The translations under genes were made by a program, and so were the position numbers. Below the pieces are notes generated by a model that did no database searches, was not told the origin of the DNA, and was given only the letters and a program-made list of their open reading frames with translations. From a virus, in the IMG/VR virus record IMGVR_UViG_3300027782_000181, positions 1-36,737 of that record: a DNA stretch of 36,737 nucleotides. One strand, written 5' to 3'. This document shows, piece after piece, positions 13,806 to 23,823 of this stretch. The first letter of the stretch is position 1. Each line of letters begins with the position of its first letter.

Positions 13806-16800
13806 TTATGCACCGGCTGGTAAAGCAATTGCACGGAAATCACGAACCTTAGGAACATCAGTAGTATCAGTTCCAGTCAATACAATCTTAATAGCAAATG
13901 TTCTAAATGAATTATATGCAGTTGAACTAGTCGTATAGTTTACAGAATTATTGGCAGAACCACCAACACCTGGCGCATATGCAATTTCTCTGTAATCATC
14001 AGGACCAGCAGAAGCAAAGTTTGCATTACTTAACTGAGTCATCAATTGCCAAGTTTTATCATCAAATGTTGCAGTATCAGCAGCAGACAGTAACTTGTAA
14101 TATACACGAATGTTTGCAGCTGCAGGTTTGTATGCGGTCAAATAAACACGCAAGTCACCAGAATCAAATCCGTCAGCAAGAACCACTTTACGAGTTAGGT
14201 AACGAACATAAGAGTTACCACCAGATTTCTTATCTTCACCGTTATAGGTAATTGTTGCACCAGTACCCGGAGTTGTGTTAGCATCAACCAATGTAAATGT
14301 TGGAGATGTTTCATAACCAGAACCAGGATTTGTCAAGTAAATAGATGTTACCACATTAGCAGTAACAACGGCAGCCGCAGTTGCACCTGAACCTCCGCCA
14401 CCTGTAATAGTTACAACGGCGTTGGCGTTAGTTGAGTAACCTGTTCCACCACTTGTTAATGTAATACCAGAATTACTCAATGGCAAATCATTGATAATGT
14501 TTTCAACGGCAATTACACCATATCGTGATGTGTCTAAAAATGGAGAAATATCAGGATTGGATGTTTGTAATGTAGCCTTAACAATTAATGTTGTATTACC
14601 TGTTGCTGGGTTTAATACACGGCGGCCAAAACCATCATTCATTTGGAAGTCGGTTAATGGAGTAATGTTTTTATATCCAGTCATACCACCAGTTGATTTT
14701 TCAGAATTAAACTGGTAAGATAAAGAAGTATTAGCAACAGTAACATCTGAGGTAATCAAGTGTGTTAAGTCATAGACTGTATTTGAACTTGGATAATTAA
14801 TCTTAAATGTTGCTTGAACAGGATCGGTACTAAACACATAACGGAACAATCTAAACATGAGGTCTGAATTTTGGTCAGCAGTCCATGTAGAACCGTTTTG
14901 TGATAAGAACAATGAACCGCCATATGGTTGTTCAGAAATTTGACGACCACTTACTGTGTCAAGTTTACCAATTTCAGCAACATACACCTCATACTTGTTA
15001 GAGTTAGCCAACAATACAAATGAATGTTCACCTGGCTGCAAGTAGATTGGTGCATCAAACTCAAACTCTGTATATTTACTAGCAGTATCTAAGTTTGGAG
15101 ATGTAGTTGTATTAACTTTATCTGGTGTCAAAGTAACTGTTGAGTAAGGATAGATTATAGAAGATGATGGGTAACCATTTGTTGCAGGACGAACCTGTAA
15201 TGTAACTGGTACTGTTGTATCTTTCGATTTAAATGCAAAACGAGCCTTAGACAGGAAAATACCTTGTGGGTAATTTACTGGTGATATTAAGAATGTTTGT
15301 GCAAGTGGATCCCAATAACCAATCACAACTTGGCGACTTGTTGTAGAAGAAACAACACGATTGTCGGTTACAGAAGCTCTTTGAATTGTTGGTACAGTTG
15401 TAGAGATAATAGTATTCTCTGTTGACTGTAAAATGCCTTGTGCAAAGAATGTAGCGTCACCGTTTGTAGATGAAGAACCTAAATCGCCGGTTGAATTGTC
15501 AACCATTCTAAAGTTCTTTTCACCAACACGGAATGTTGCAGAAGGAATATTAAACACACCAGCAACATCGCCTGCCATGGTAGTTTTTAGATTACCAATT
15601 GAGTAGATAGAATCAGTAGATGGTATAGTTGTCCATGCACCAGAGATTGCTACATTTCGTGTAGCAGCTGTGTAAGTAGTAATTGTGCCTTGTTGGCCAG
15701 CACCAGTTCCACTAACAATATAGATTGGTGAACCAACATAATCAGTAGTATTATTAGCACCAAACGCATCAACATTCAATACAATAGTATTTCCAGTAGC
15801 AGAGGCTGCATTACCAGAGTAGTGGTCATAGCCAACAACACGAACAGTTGTTCCTGTTGAAGAACCAACCAAGTTCATTGTAGAACCGTTAAGTGCAGAA
15901 GATGGGTTAACACTAATAATAAATGCTTCAGTATTAGATGTGCGAACAACATATGCAGTAGCATTAGTTGTGCTAGTTGCAGTATTAACTACTGAAACTG
16001 TTTCTGGATTGCCAATCTCAGTTCTGAAACCAAGATTATTTGTGGCAATTTTAAATTTGTTAGCACGAGCAACATACTTGTCAATATTAACATTATCAAA
16101 GAAAGAATATAATGTGGTATCTGGTTTAAAATCAGAACCAGTAAATAACACATTACGATTTCTCATGTAAGGAATAATAGACACATCAACAACACGGTCA
16201 CCCAAAGATTGAGTAATTGTGGTTGGAACAACAGTTGTTTTAACACCAGTTCTTGTTTGTGATGATGATGTTGTTGTTGTTTCTGTACCGTAAACCACTT
16301 CATATCGGCCTGTTGCACCTAACCAACCACGATATGCAGGACTGTCAGTTGTTGTTCCAGTCCAATATGTTGACCAATCACCCCACTCATATGAGTAAGC
16401 GTTGGCAGTAATTATATTCCAAGCATCTTTGTCACCTTGCAGATTAACAAGAACATCTGGTTGTTTATTAGTGTCAATCCAAATATCAGACGCTGGGTCT
16501 AATTGAATTTTACCTAAGAAGTTAATCACATTGAATGGATTAACATTGATTGATTTGGAAGCTTTGTTTTGGTCAATAAATGCTGAGTGTGCAGCATTAG
16601 CAGTAACCAAAGGACCGTTCTTCATAAAGTTGCTTGAAGTGGCGGAATCAAATGTTAATAAATGTGAAGATATGTTAAATGATGGACGCAGTTCTTTGTT
16701 CTTAGGGTCAATAGACGATAAGTAATCATTTTTTGCCACATCAGCTACAGAGTGGCCATCAAATGCATCAACCAAAATACCATTCTTAAATCGTGGTAAA

Positions 16801-19748
16801 TTTGTGCTATCAAGTATTGTTAAATCTTGTTTGTTAACAGCAGATTGTTCTAGCAATGACAATGATGTATAATATTCTAAGTTTTCAACACGCTTGTCGA
16901 TTGCACCAATATCACGCATTGTATAACGGCGATTGTCTTTGTATTCAACTCTAATTAAAGATGTATTGGCAACATACGCAGGTTCACGCAAGGTATACAA
17001 AGTCATTGCCCCATCTTTGTCTTTTGGTTCAACAGGAGTTAGGGAAGGAATGCCTTGAACTACCTCAAATGTTCTGTCTTTGTTTAATACTACCTTGTCA
17101 ATTCTTGGTAAGTAGTATTGATAGTTTAGAATGATGTCGGAACCATTCTCAGGAATCTTAGGACCAGTCGTGGTTGAATCAACATCGAATGTGACGGTGT
17201 TTGCTGTTGTTGTGCTTGTTGGCGTTGCTCGGACAGGCCTAAAATCAAGGCAATCCGAAAGTTGGTAATTGTTGCCTGCACCAACAGATGAATATGTAGG
17301 AATAGAACCATAATCATACCCACTATAAGAATCAACATCAAAGAAACCAGCACCAGACGAACTGAATCGGTTATATTTAACGACTAGGGGTCCAACAGGA
17401 GTTGCTACACCAGCTTTCAAACTAATAGAAGCATGGTCATAATAAGAATCTCTTTGACCATTATCTAATGTATAGCGTGAAGTAATATCTGTTGCAATAG
17501 CAGCATTAGCAACTGTAATTTGATTGCCATTAAAATCTAATACTGAAGAAACGGCTACAACATCAGACACAAATAATGATTGTGCAGTTGCAGGTGTTTT
17601 AACAACAGTATTGGCCATAATGTGAGTTTGGCCTTGTGAAGCATAAAGAATTACGCCGTTATTAGCAAACAACGCTGTGCCGCCACTTGTTTGAACGGTT
17701 GCATTTGCAGTTGCAAAAGTTTTTGTTTTTGCTGATGGATTTGAAGAATCAATCGTTGCAACAATATTAGCAGTCATATTGTTACCAGAAGTAACAGTAA
17801 TTTTACGAGTGCCTGTATCTACTGTAAATAGATTAGAAGGAATAATTTGACCAACAGTATATGGCGAAGTACCAGAAGCTGTTACAACAACTGTATATTT
17901 TTCGTTTTTACTTGAAGTGCTTACAGCAGCAGAAATGGCTTCACCAGTACCTACTGAAAGTGTAGGTGATATTGAAGATGAAAAAGCTTGTGCTTCATAC
18001 ATTCTCTTATATGAGAAAGACAAATTACCAATAGTTCCACTAGCAACATAATTTTGACCAAGTGGCAATAATAGTGGCTCTAACTTAGTATCTGAAATAA
18101 ATGTGTCATCGTAAGTTGTTGCTGGGTCTTTAGAAGCACCATCAATATCAGCAGCTGCAACACGAGTTGTTCCGCTTGTAACAGCTAATGATTTAATATC
18201 ATTAACTTCAAAGTCAATAGACCAAGTTGATGTTGTATTTGTTGTAGCAATAAATTGTTGAGATAATGTGATAACACCAGTAGCGCCATTATAATTTGTA
18301 ATATATTTTGGAGTTTCACCAGCACCAGGACCAGCAATGATACGAAGTTTAGCACCAGTATATGCATTGTTCTGTGTAGAATAATATTGTCCAGCACCAG
18401 TATTGCCAATTGTAATTGTTGTGGTATTAGATGTTAATACATTACCTGTTAATGAAGAAACATTAACATCAAACAAATAAGTGCGATATTCATATGTAGC
18501 AGAGTTTGATGTGTTTGAAGCTGCTTCAAATTCAATACTTTTTACACGAGCAGTACCAATCTTTGTATTAGTAATTGTGTTTGTAGATGAAACATTAATT
18601 GAACCATTTGATACACAATGCAAATCAATAGTAGCTAAACTATTAATTGGAAATGTACCAAAGTGTGTATTTGAATAAACATAATAACCATAGTCAGAAG
18701 AAATGCGTTTATTAGAAACATTATCTGTTGTTCTTGGTTTATTAAATGTAATTGTTGTTGGTCCAATTGTTTCGTGTTCGTAACCATAGACATATGCTTT
18801 ACCTGGCGACAATACAACATTGGCTTTTGCGGTATTAGCAGCACTTGTGTCTAATGAAAGTTTAAATGGTCTTACTGTGTAGTTACCAGATTCATCGTAA
18901 GTTCTACGAGCAAGAGTATCTTCTAATACCGCATACAATGGGTATTTTACAGAATAGGTTAATGCGCCTTGTTCAACACGAGCAAGTTCAATAAATTGTG
19001 TATCATCGGTAGAATCTAAAGCACGAGTTGATAATACTAATGAAATTTTGTAGCGGTCGGAACCAGGTGCTTGAAAGTTTGAAGCATCTTGAGCAGGATC
19101 CAACAACGAAGTGTCTTGTGTATATTCTACAACAGCTTCAGTAACTTCAAAACCAATTCTTGCATTAGCTGTTGCGTTATTATATTTTGATGTGGCAATA
19201 GTTTGTGCATCGTTCTTAATGAAGAAACCATCGTAATAGAATACACCATCATTTACAGAAAATGTTTGGCCTGTTCCAACACCAGATGTTGAAACATTAG
19301 CATATGCAGGCGCAGTTTCAACTGTGGAAATTTTATCTCCAGAAGCAAAAGCAGTACCATAAATCTGTTTGACTAATAGTGTTTTTGGATCACCTGTACC
19401 AGAATCAGCATCATAAACAACAACAACTTCACCACGCTTTGTTCCTGTGGAATCAGTAATTGTTTTACCATTAAAATTTGTTACAGAAACAGCTAAACCA
19501 GAATAATCGGTATCTAATTTTAAGTATGTAGCATTTTGAAGAAAAGTTTGACCACCAGTTACAAGAGAACCATTTTTGAAAACATTATTACCAAAACGAC
19601 TAATTTGGCTCTGTAAAAGAGTTTGTAATTGTGTTAACTCACGAGCTTGAACAGCATAACCTGGCTTAAACAATAGACGAAGAAACTTTTTAGCTTCATC
19701 GAAGTCGTCATAGTATGGGTTGACATTAAAATTAGTATTTAACGACAT
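13806..19748 (-). CDS. DUF4815 giant baseplate/tail structural protein (1980 aa)
   Basis: The longest gene in the window. The N-terminus (NPYYDDFDEAKKFLRLLFKP, then GYAVQARELTQLQTLLQSQI and FGNNVFKNGSLVTGG) is the hallmark of DUF4815 tail proteins of T4-like aquatic phages. Near residue ~1140 the region DRVVDVSIIPYMRNRNVLFT, then DFKPDTTLYSFFDNVNID, is also typical. The middle and end contain beta modules, including GGTGYS and GSGYETSP repeats around residues 1790-1850 that also occur in gp6-, gp7- and gp8-like proteins. No enzyme motif is visible. By context it sits at the wedge periphery, perhaps where T4 has gp9/gp10, and may anchor the fibre array. That placement is inference. Confidence 0.85.
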   Translation of the reverse strand: MSLNTNFNVNPYYDDFDEAKKFLRLLFKPGYAVQARELTQLQTLLQSQISRFGNNVFKNGSLVTGGQTFLQNATYLKLDTDYSGLAVSVTNFNGKTITDSTGTKRGEVVVVYDADSGTGDPKTLLVKQIYGTAFASGDKISTVETAPAYANVSTSGVGTGQTFSVNDGVFYYDGFFIKNDAQTIATSKYNNATANARIGFEVTEAVVEYTQDTSLLDPAQDASNFQAPGSDRYKISLVLSTRALDSTDDTQFIELARVEQGALTYSVKYPLYAVLEDTLARRTYDESGNYTVRPFKLSLDTSAANTAKANVVLSPGKAYVYGYEHETIGPTTITFNKPRTTDNVSNKRISSDYGYYVYSNTHFGTFPINSLATIDLHCVSNGSINVSSTNTITNTKIGTARVKSIEFEAASNTSNSATYEYRTYLFDVNVSSLTGNVLTSNTTTITIGNTGAGQYYSTQNNAYTGAKLRIIAGPGAGETPKYITNYNGATGVITLSQQFIATTNTTSTWSIDFEVNDIKSLAVTSGTTRVAAADIDGASKDPATTYDDTFISDTKLEPLLLPLGQNYVASGTIGNLSFSYKRMYEAQAFSSSISPTLSVGTGEAISAAVSTSSKNEKYTVVVTASGTSPYTVGQIIPSNLFTVDTGTRKITVTSGNNMTANIVATIDSSNPSAKTKTFATANATVQTSGGTALFANNGVILYASQGQTHIMANTVVKTPATAQSLFVSDVVAVSSVLDFNGNQITVANAAIATDITSRYTLDNGQRDSYYDHASISLKAGVATPVGPLVVKYNRFSSSGAGFFDVDSYSGYDYGSIPTYSSVGAGNNYQLSDCLDFRPVRATPTSTTTANTVTFDVDSTTTGPKIPENGSDIILNYQYYLPRIDKVVLNKDRTFEVVQGIPSLTPVEPKDKDGAMTLYTLREPAYVANTSLIRVEYKDNRRYTMRDIGAIDKRVENLEYYTSLSLLEQSAVNKQDLTILDSTNLPRFKNGILVDAFDGHSVADVAKNDYLSSIDPKNKELRPSFNISSHLLTFDSATSSNFMKNGPLVTANAAHSAFIDQNKASKSINVNPFNVINFLGKIQLDPASDIWIDTNKQPDVLVNLQGDKDAWNIITANAYSYEWGDWSTYWTGTTTDSPAYRGWLGATGRYEVVYGTETTTTSSSQTRTGVKTTVVPTTITQSLGDRVVDVSIIPYMRNRNVLFTGSDFKPDTTLYSFFDNVNIDKYVARANKFKIATNNLGFRTEIGNPETVSVVNTATSTTNATAYVVRTSNTEAFIISVNPSSALNGSTMNLVGSSTGTTVRVVGYDHYSGNAASATGNTIVLNVDAFGANNTTDYVGSPIYIVSGTGAGQQGTITTYTAATRNVAISGAWTTIPSTDSIYSIGNLKTTMAGDVAGVFNIPSATFRVGEKNFRMVDNSTGDLGSSSTNGDATFFAQGILQSTENTIISTTVPTIQRASVTDNRVVSSTTSRQVVIGYWDPLAQTFLISPVNYPQGIFLSKARFAFKSKDTTVPVTLQVRPATNGYPSSSIIYPYSTVTLTPDKVNTTTSPNLDTASKYTEFEFDAPIYLQPGEHSFVLLANSNKYEVYVAEIGKLDTVSGRQISEQPYGGSLFLSQNGSTWTADQNSDLMFRLFRYVFSTDPVQATFKINYPSSNTVYDLTHLITSDVTVANTSLSYQFNSEKSTGGMTGYKNITPLTDFQMNDGFGRRVLNPATGNTTLIVKATLQTSNPDISPFLDTSRYGVIAVENIINDLPLSNSGITLTSGGTGYSTNANAVVTITGGGGSGATAAAVVTANVVTSIYLTNPGSGYETSPTFTLVDANTTPGTGATITYNGEDKKSGGNSYVRYLTRKVVLADGFDSGDLRVYLTAYKPAAANIRVYYKLLSAADTATFDDKTWQLMTQLSNANFASAGPDDYREIAYAPGVGGSANNSVNYTTSSTAYNSFRTFAIKIVLTGTDTTDVPKVRDFRAIALPAGA

Positions 19749-19760
19749 TAAATATTTTCC

Positions 19761-21311
19761 TTAGAATCTAATAACAAACTTAACATTTTCAGCTTGTCCT
19801 TCTGCTCTTTCAACTTTTTGTATATTTTCAGCATACATGATATCGCCACTATATGGTTGGAACTCTGGTAAATTTTGTTTAACAATTGTTCTGTTTACAC
19901 CAGAACTGGCACCAATCAAAATACCACCAACCGCAGCTTGACCTCTAACTTTAGTCAATCTAACTTGGTTTGAAGATTGTGCATTAACAAAACCATAAAA
20001 ATAGGCATTGTTTGCAGAACTACCTTGGTAGACAAATTCGTTCAATGTAAAATCAGTACCTGCGACCAATGTCAAATTGGTTGTTTGTGAGATAACAGTA
20101 TTTGCATTAGAACTTGTTACTGGTGATGTTTCACCATATTTATATGGGTCCCGTAGAAGGCCATATTGTCTAAATGCTGTGCTAGTGGAAATAAGTCCAC
20201 CTTCTGTTGAATCTACCAATCCAATCTTATCAGCAACCATTACATTTCCGCCATTCAATTCTTTAGCGGGATTGTATGCATGGCCGTATTGTGGAGGTAA
20301 AGCAACACGAACATTTGCTCCCGTTCCAGAACCATATACAATAGCATTTGCATATGTATATCCTGATCCTGTCACATCTACTGTAATCTTTGAAATGGCA
20401 CGACTGGCAATTGTTGCAGAAGCTTCTGTACCAGAACCATCACCACTAACATAAACTCTTGTTGTAAATGTTAAATTGTTTGCTACTGTTCCGCCACCGT
20501 TTGCGGTTGTGGCAGTAGAAATTGTAATTGTAGAGCTAATAGCATTAACTGCGGTAACTAAAGTGGATGTTGCAATACCTGTTCCACTAACATACATATT
20601 TGCAGCCACATTTGTTGTGTTGGCCAAATTAATTGATGTTACGCCTGGACCAAATGCAGTAGATAAAATAGAAGGTTCCGCATATCCAGTTCCACCATTT
20701 GTAACAATAATAGTGGTTAATTCACCATTTACAACATCAGCAGAACTCACATTGTAATCTAATTTTGATGTGGAAATTGGTGCTGGCATCCAATCGGTTG
20801 TCAAAAACTTATTAGAAGGTTTGACATTATACATATACTTCCAAATGTAACCGTCAGCAGTTTTAATTGTACCGTTTGCGGTGGTGTAATCACCAGTTGG
20901 CATAACAGTAGAATTAGCGGAAGCGTTGTTTGACAAACACTTATAGACATTTCGGTCTGTGGTAATAACATACATTGGTTTAACATTCAATGTTGTATTG
21001 CCGGTTGTCAAATCATCTATTGTAATTAAATCATCATATTGTTTGTATTTTGTGGATCCTGTCCAATTGACCCTAGGAACAACCAATTCCACATCGTTAC
21101 CAGTAACTTTTTTGGCTGCAAACATATTGTCCCAAACTGTCTTTTCATCGGATGTAGAATCAACGATGGAGTTTGGTGACGATTCGTTTGCATAAGGAAC
21201 ATGGTTTCCAATAAAAACATAACCAACTGTTGCAGCTGGTTCTGAGAACGATTCTTTGAATTGTTCTGCGTTATTGAACGAGAGTTTCTTTGAGGTATAA
21301 AAAGTTGCCAT
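19761..21311 (-). CDS. 8: Baseplate wedge protein, gp8-like
   Basis: A 516-residue protein against 334 in T4 gp8. The N-terminal half is recognisable: FYTSKKLSFNNAEQFKESFS, GYVFIGNHVPYANESSP, NMFAAKKVTGNDVELVVPRV, MYVITTDRNVYKCLSNN, and the strongly conserved TADGYIWKYMYNVKPSN. Extra length comes from a beta-rich insertion of about 150 residues (from about residue 205) with GGTGYAEPSI- and GSGYTYAN-type repeats. In T4, gp8 dimers bridge gp6, gp7 and gp10 in the wedge. Its place right after the gp7-like gene and before DUF4815 matches wedge order. A CATAAATA element lies just upstream. Confidence 0.85.
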   Translation of the reverse strand: MATFYTSKKLSFNNAEQFKESFSEPAATVGYVFIGNHVPYANESSPNSIVDSTSDEKTVWDNMFAAKKVTGNDVELVVPRVNWTGSTKYKQYDDLITIDDLTTGNTTLNVKPMYVITTDRNVYKCLSNNASANSTVMPTGDYTTANGTIKTADGYIWKYMYNVKPSNKFLTTDWMPAPISTSKLDYNVSSADVVNGELTTIIVTNGGTGYAEPSILSTAFGPGVTSINLANTTNVAANMYVSGTGIATSTLVTAVNAISSTITISTATTANGGGTVANNLTFTTRVYVSGDGSGTEASATIASRAISKITVDVTGSGYTYANAIVYGSGTGANVRVALPPQYGHAYNPAKELNGGNVMVADKIGLVDSTEGGLISTSTAFRQYGLLRDPYKYGETSPVTSSNANTVISQTTNLTLVAGTDFTLNEFVYQGSSANNAYFYGFVNAQSSNQVRLTKVRGQAAVGGILIGASSGVNRTIVKQNLPEFQPYSGDIMYAENIQKVERAEGQAENVKFVIRF

Positions 21312-21321
21312 ATTAATTCTT

Positions 21322-21329
21322 TATTTATG
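21322..21329 (-). promoter_or_regulatory. Late promoter-like element CATAAATA
   Basis: The minus strand reads CATAAATA and contains the TAA stop of the 832-aa gene (GCA TAA ATA). It lies 10 nt before the ATG of gp8-like, so a transcript from it would have almost no leader. Confidence 0.45.
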
Positions 21330-23823
21330 CCACTATTATTAAATCTTGAACATTTGATGTATATGTAAATGGTGTGGAAACTGTCAATAGGGTATTACTG
21401 TAAATGGCATTAACCGTTCTAATTTCAGAGTTAACCGCAATCTGTGAACCAACAGTAATGATTCCAGTAACCACATTAAACAATGTGCCTGTTCCCATCA
21501 CATACATACTGCCGTTTGTGTTTACAGTACCAGCAACACTATTGCTTATAGTTATGCTACTTCTGGAAAGATTGTTTGCGGCCACAACCTCATCAATTTT
21601 AAACTCCGCATATTCCACAAAACCTGCTGGATGAATAAGGTTTTTAAAGACATCTTTAAATTTACCAAATTCAACTTTAGAAGAAAGAACATAGGCATAA
21701 TCAATATAGAAATTACGACCTTGAATAACCCTTTCTGAAGCAGAAAGAATAGAATCGGATGTTGTCCAACGACCAGGAAATTCAACATAACTAGGTTCAA
21801 CTGAAGCATTGGCTCTTGCAGCTCTATTACCACTTCCAGTCAAATCAATTTCTGGTGGATATTCATATCCTTGACCAGCATCAACAATACGAATCTTTAA
21901 AATTTCACCAGGATTTTTGTCTGCCGTTGCAAATAGATTTTCACCATCACCAAGTATTCCTTGGACTGCAATATTAGCATTTGCACCAGATGTAGAAGAT
22001 ACTGTTACAGAAGGAAGTTTATCAAAAGCATAATTGATACCACCAATTGGCAACAATTCAAATTTACCAAGTTTTCTATTTGTTTCAGTATAACCAAAAT
22101 TTACATTGGTTGTCAATGAAGTATTAGAACTAATAGCATTAACCCAACTGATTTGGTTGTTAACCATAATCTGGTCACCAATCTCCAATTCTCTTTGAAA
22201 TAATGTGCCTGTTCCAGTAAGAGTGTTTAATGTTGAAGTAACATTAACTGTGCCAGTAAGTCTTGGTGGTTGTAATTGAACTTTAGTAATTGCACCACTT
22301 GTAGATACATTAGTTACAGCAGCAGCTGCACCAAAACCAAACGACATTGGTTGAGTTAATGTAAATACAAGTTCGTCACCAATGGCATAGTTTGTTCCGC
22401 CACTATTGATTGTTAATCTACCTAAAGAGCCTGTTGAATAAACGTGCTCAACTTCTCCACTTGCCGTGTAAGGTGCTGAATCAGCATCTAAAGTTGGAAC
22501 AGTAGAGAAAATTGCGTTAGCAAAAAGAATTGCCACATTGGTAATTGGACCAATACCAGTTAATGGTGCAAATGTAAAAGCGTCAATTAATCTTGTTGCA
22601 ACATTTTCCGTAACAGCACTTGGAAATCCATAGTTTGCATCACTAATTGTTTTTGTGGTATAGTCACCAATTTTGTCTGTATTAACAATAAAACTATTAG
22701 CTGCATTGGCACCTGAAGTATCAACTCCGTCAATTGCCAAAACTAATGAAGCATTTGCAGTTGTACCAACCAAGTTTACATTTGAACCAATTTTAAAACC
22801 TGAACCACCAGCAAGAACACGAATTTGATTAATGTAACCAGAGAATACTTCTGAAACCAATGCTTCAGCTTGTTTAACAGCATTACCACCAGTAATAACT
22901 ACGGGGTCACCAACATTATAACTTGCGCCACCATCAATAACATTAATAGTTCTTAAAATTGATAATCCTAAAACTTCAATATAAATTAATGTGGAATCAT
23001 CAGGATCAATAATAGTTAATGTTCCAACTTCACCATCGGCAAATTGACCAACCAAAGTTTTTGTATTTACATATAATTCAAATGAACCAACACCATTAAC
23101 CGTTTTTTGGCCAGTTCTTTCAACAATAGCATATGCATTAGATGTTGTACCAACAACTTTTCTATTGTTTAATAGTTCATAATTAAAATTATTATAAAGA
23201 ATTCTTATTTTAGCATTACTACTTGGTGCAGTATTGAATACAAGTTTGCGGCTTTCTTTACGAATTCTAAAATTAGTTGTCTGAATAACATCATCCACAT
23301 AAACAACAATTTCAGTAGAATCAACAACTTGTGCTAGTTTGAATATAGTTGTTGTACCGTTGCCTGTATAGGTGCTGTAAACATCTTGTGAAATACGAAA
23401 GGCTTTTTCAATTAACCACTTACCATCTGAAGCTTTAAGAACACTTGATTTGGGTTGAATAACTTCCACATCTTCATTGAAAAGAAGTCTGAATAGAAGT
23501 TTAAATGATTTTTCATTACCTTTAGCAAGATACAAAGGCAATAAATTTTTAATTAATAAAGCTTTATCAACAGCAACTGTTTTTGGAACTAAAGAAGCGT
23601 AAGTATTAAAAAAGTTATCTTCAAATTGAACAATAGATGAATCAACATCAGAAACATACCGCAAATCTTTAGCTTGCGATGTTAAATCATTATTTTTGCC
23701 GGTTTGTTTTGTTTCCAAAAATTCATAATATGCTTCCAAAAAAGCAATAAAATTAGGATATTCTTCCCGAACAAACTCCGGTACCTGACGATTAATCAGT
23801 AAGGAGGTCTTTTGATTGGACAT
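21325..23823 (-). CDS. Baseplate wedge protein, probably gp7-like
   Basis: An 832-residue protein. The N-terminus is helical and distinctive: VPEFVREEYPNFIAFLEAYY, then EFLETKQTGKNNDL, and LPLYLAKGNEKSFKLLFRLL. The rest is beta-rich with several G-G-x-[SN/GF/QGY] modules (DGGASYNVGDPVVITGG, GGSGFKIGSNVNLVG, GGTNYAIGDELVF, AGQGYEYPPEIDLTGSG). Two copies of a GTGTLF ... GDQI/GSQI-x-VN unit lie in the second half. Position between gp6 and gp8, and the TAATG overlap with gp6, argue for the gp7 role (the wedge scaffold in T4, 1032 aa). I cannot confirm sequence homology to T4 gp7, so the number is an inference from order. Confidence 0.6.
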   Translation of the reverse strand: MSNQKTSLLINRQVPEFVREEYPNFIAFLEAYYEFLETKQTGKNNDLTSQAKDLRYVSDVDSSIVQFEDNFFNTYASLVPKTVAVDKALLIKNLLPLYLAKGNEKSFKLLFRLLFNEDVEVIQPKSSVLKASDGKWLIEKAFRISQDVYSTYTGNGTTTIFKLAQVVDSTEIVVYVDDVIQTTNFRIRKESRKLVFNTAPSSNAKIRILYNNFNYELLNNRKVVGTTSNAYAIVERTGQKTVNGVGSFELYVNTKTLVGQFADGEVGTLTIIDPDDSTLIYIEVLGLSILRTINVIDGGASYNVGDPVVITGGNAVKQAEALVSEVFSGYINQIRVLAGGSGFKIGSNVNLVGTTANASLVLAIDGVDTSGANAANSFIVNTDKIGDYTTKTISDANYGFPSAVTENVATRLIDAFTFAPLTGIGPITNVAILFANAIFSTVPTLDADSAPYTASGEVEHVYSTGSLGRLTINSGGTNYAIGDELVFTLTQPMSFGFGAAAAVTNVSTSGAITKVQLQPPRLTGTVNVTSTLNTLTGTGTLFQRELEIGDQIMVNNQISWVNAISSNTSLTTNVNFGYTETNRKLGKFELLPIGGINYAFDKLPSVTVSSTSGANANIAVQGILGDGENLFATADKNPGEILKIRIVDAGQGYEYPPEIDLTGSGNRAARANASVEPSYVEFPGRWTTSDSILSASERVIQGRNFYIDYAYVLSSKVEFGKFKDVFKNLIHPAGFVEYAEFKIDEVVAANNLSRSSITISNSVAGTVNTNGSMYVMGTGTLFNVVTGIITVGSQIAVNSEIRTVNAIYSNTLLTVSTPFTYTSNVQDLIIVA

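Noticed and set aside
13805-13858. Longer version of the coiled-coil protein starting at 13858
   Set aside because: It would overlap the end of the DUF4815 gene by about 50 bases. The internal ATG at 13804 sits one base after the DUF4815 stop and gives a coherent protein.
13979-21634. Scattered open frames of 60-125 aa on both strands over the DUF4815, gp8 and gp7-like genes
   Set aside because: They overlap long, clearly coding genes, have atypical composition (runs of Leu/Gln/His or Val) and no start signals. They are shadows of the real frames.
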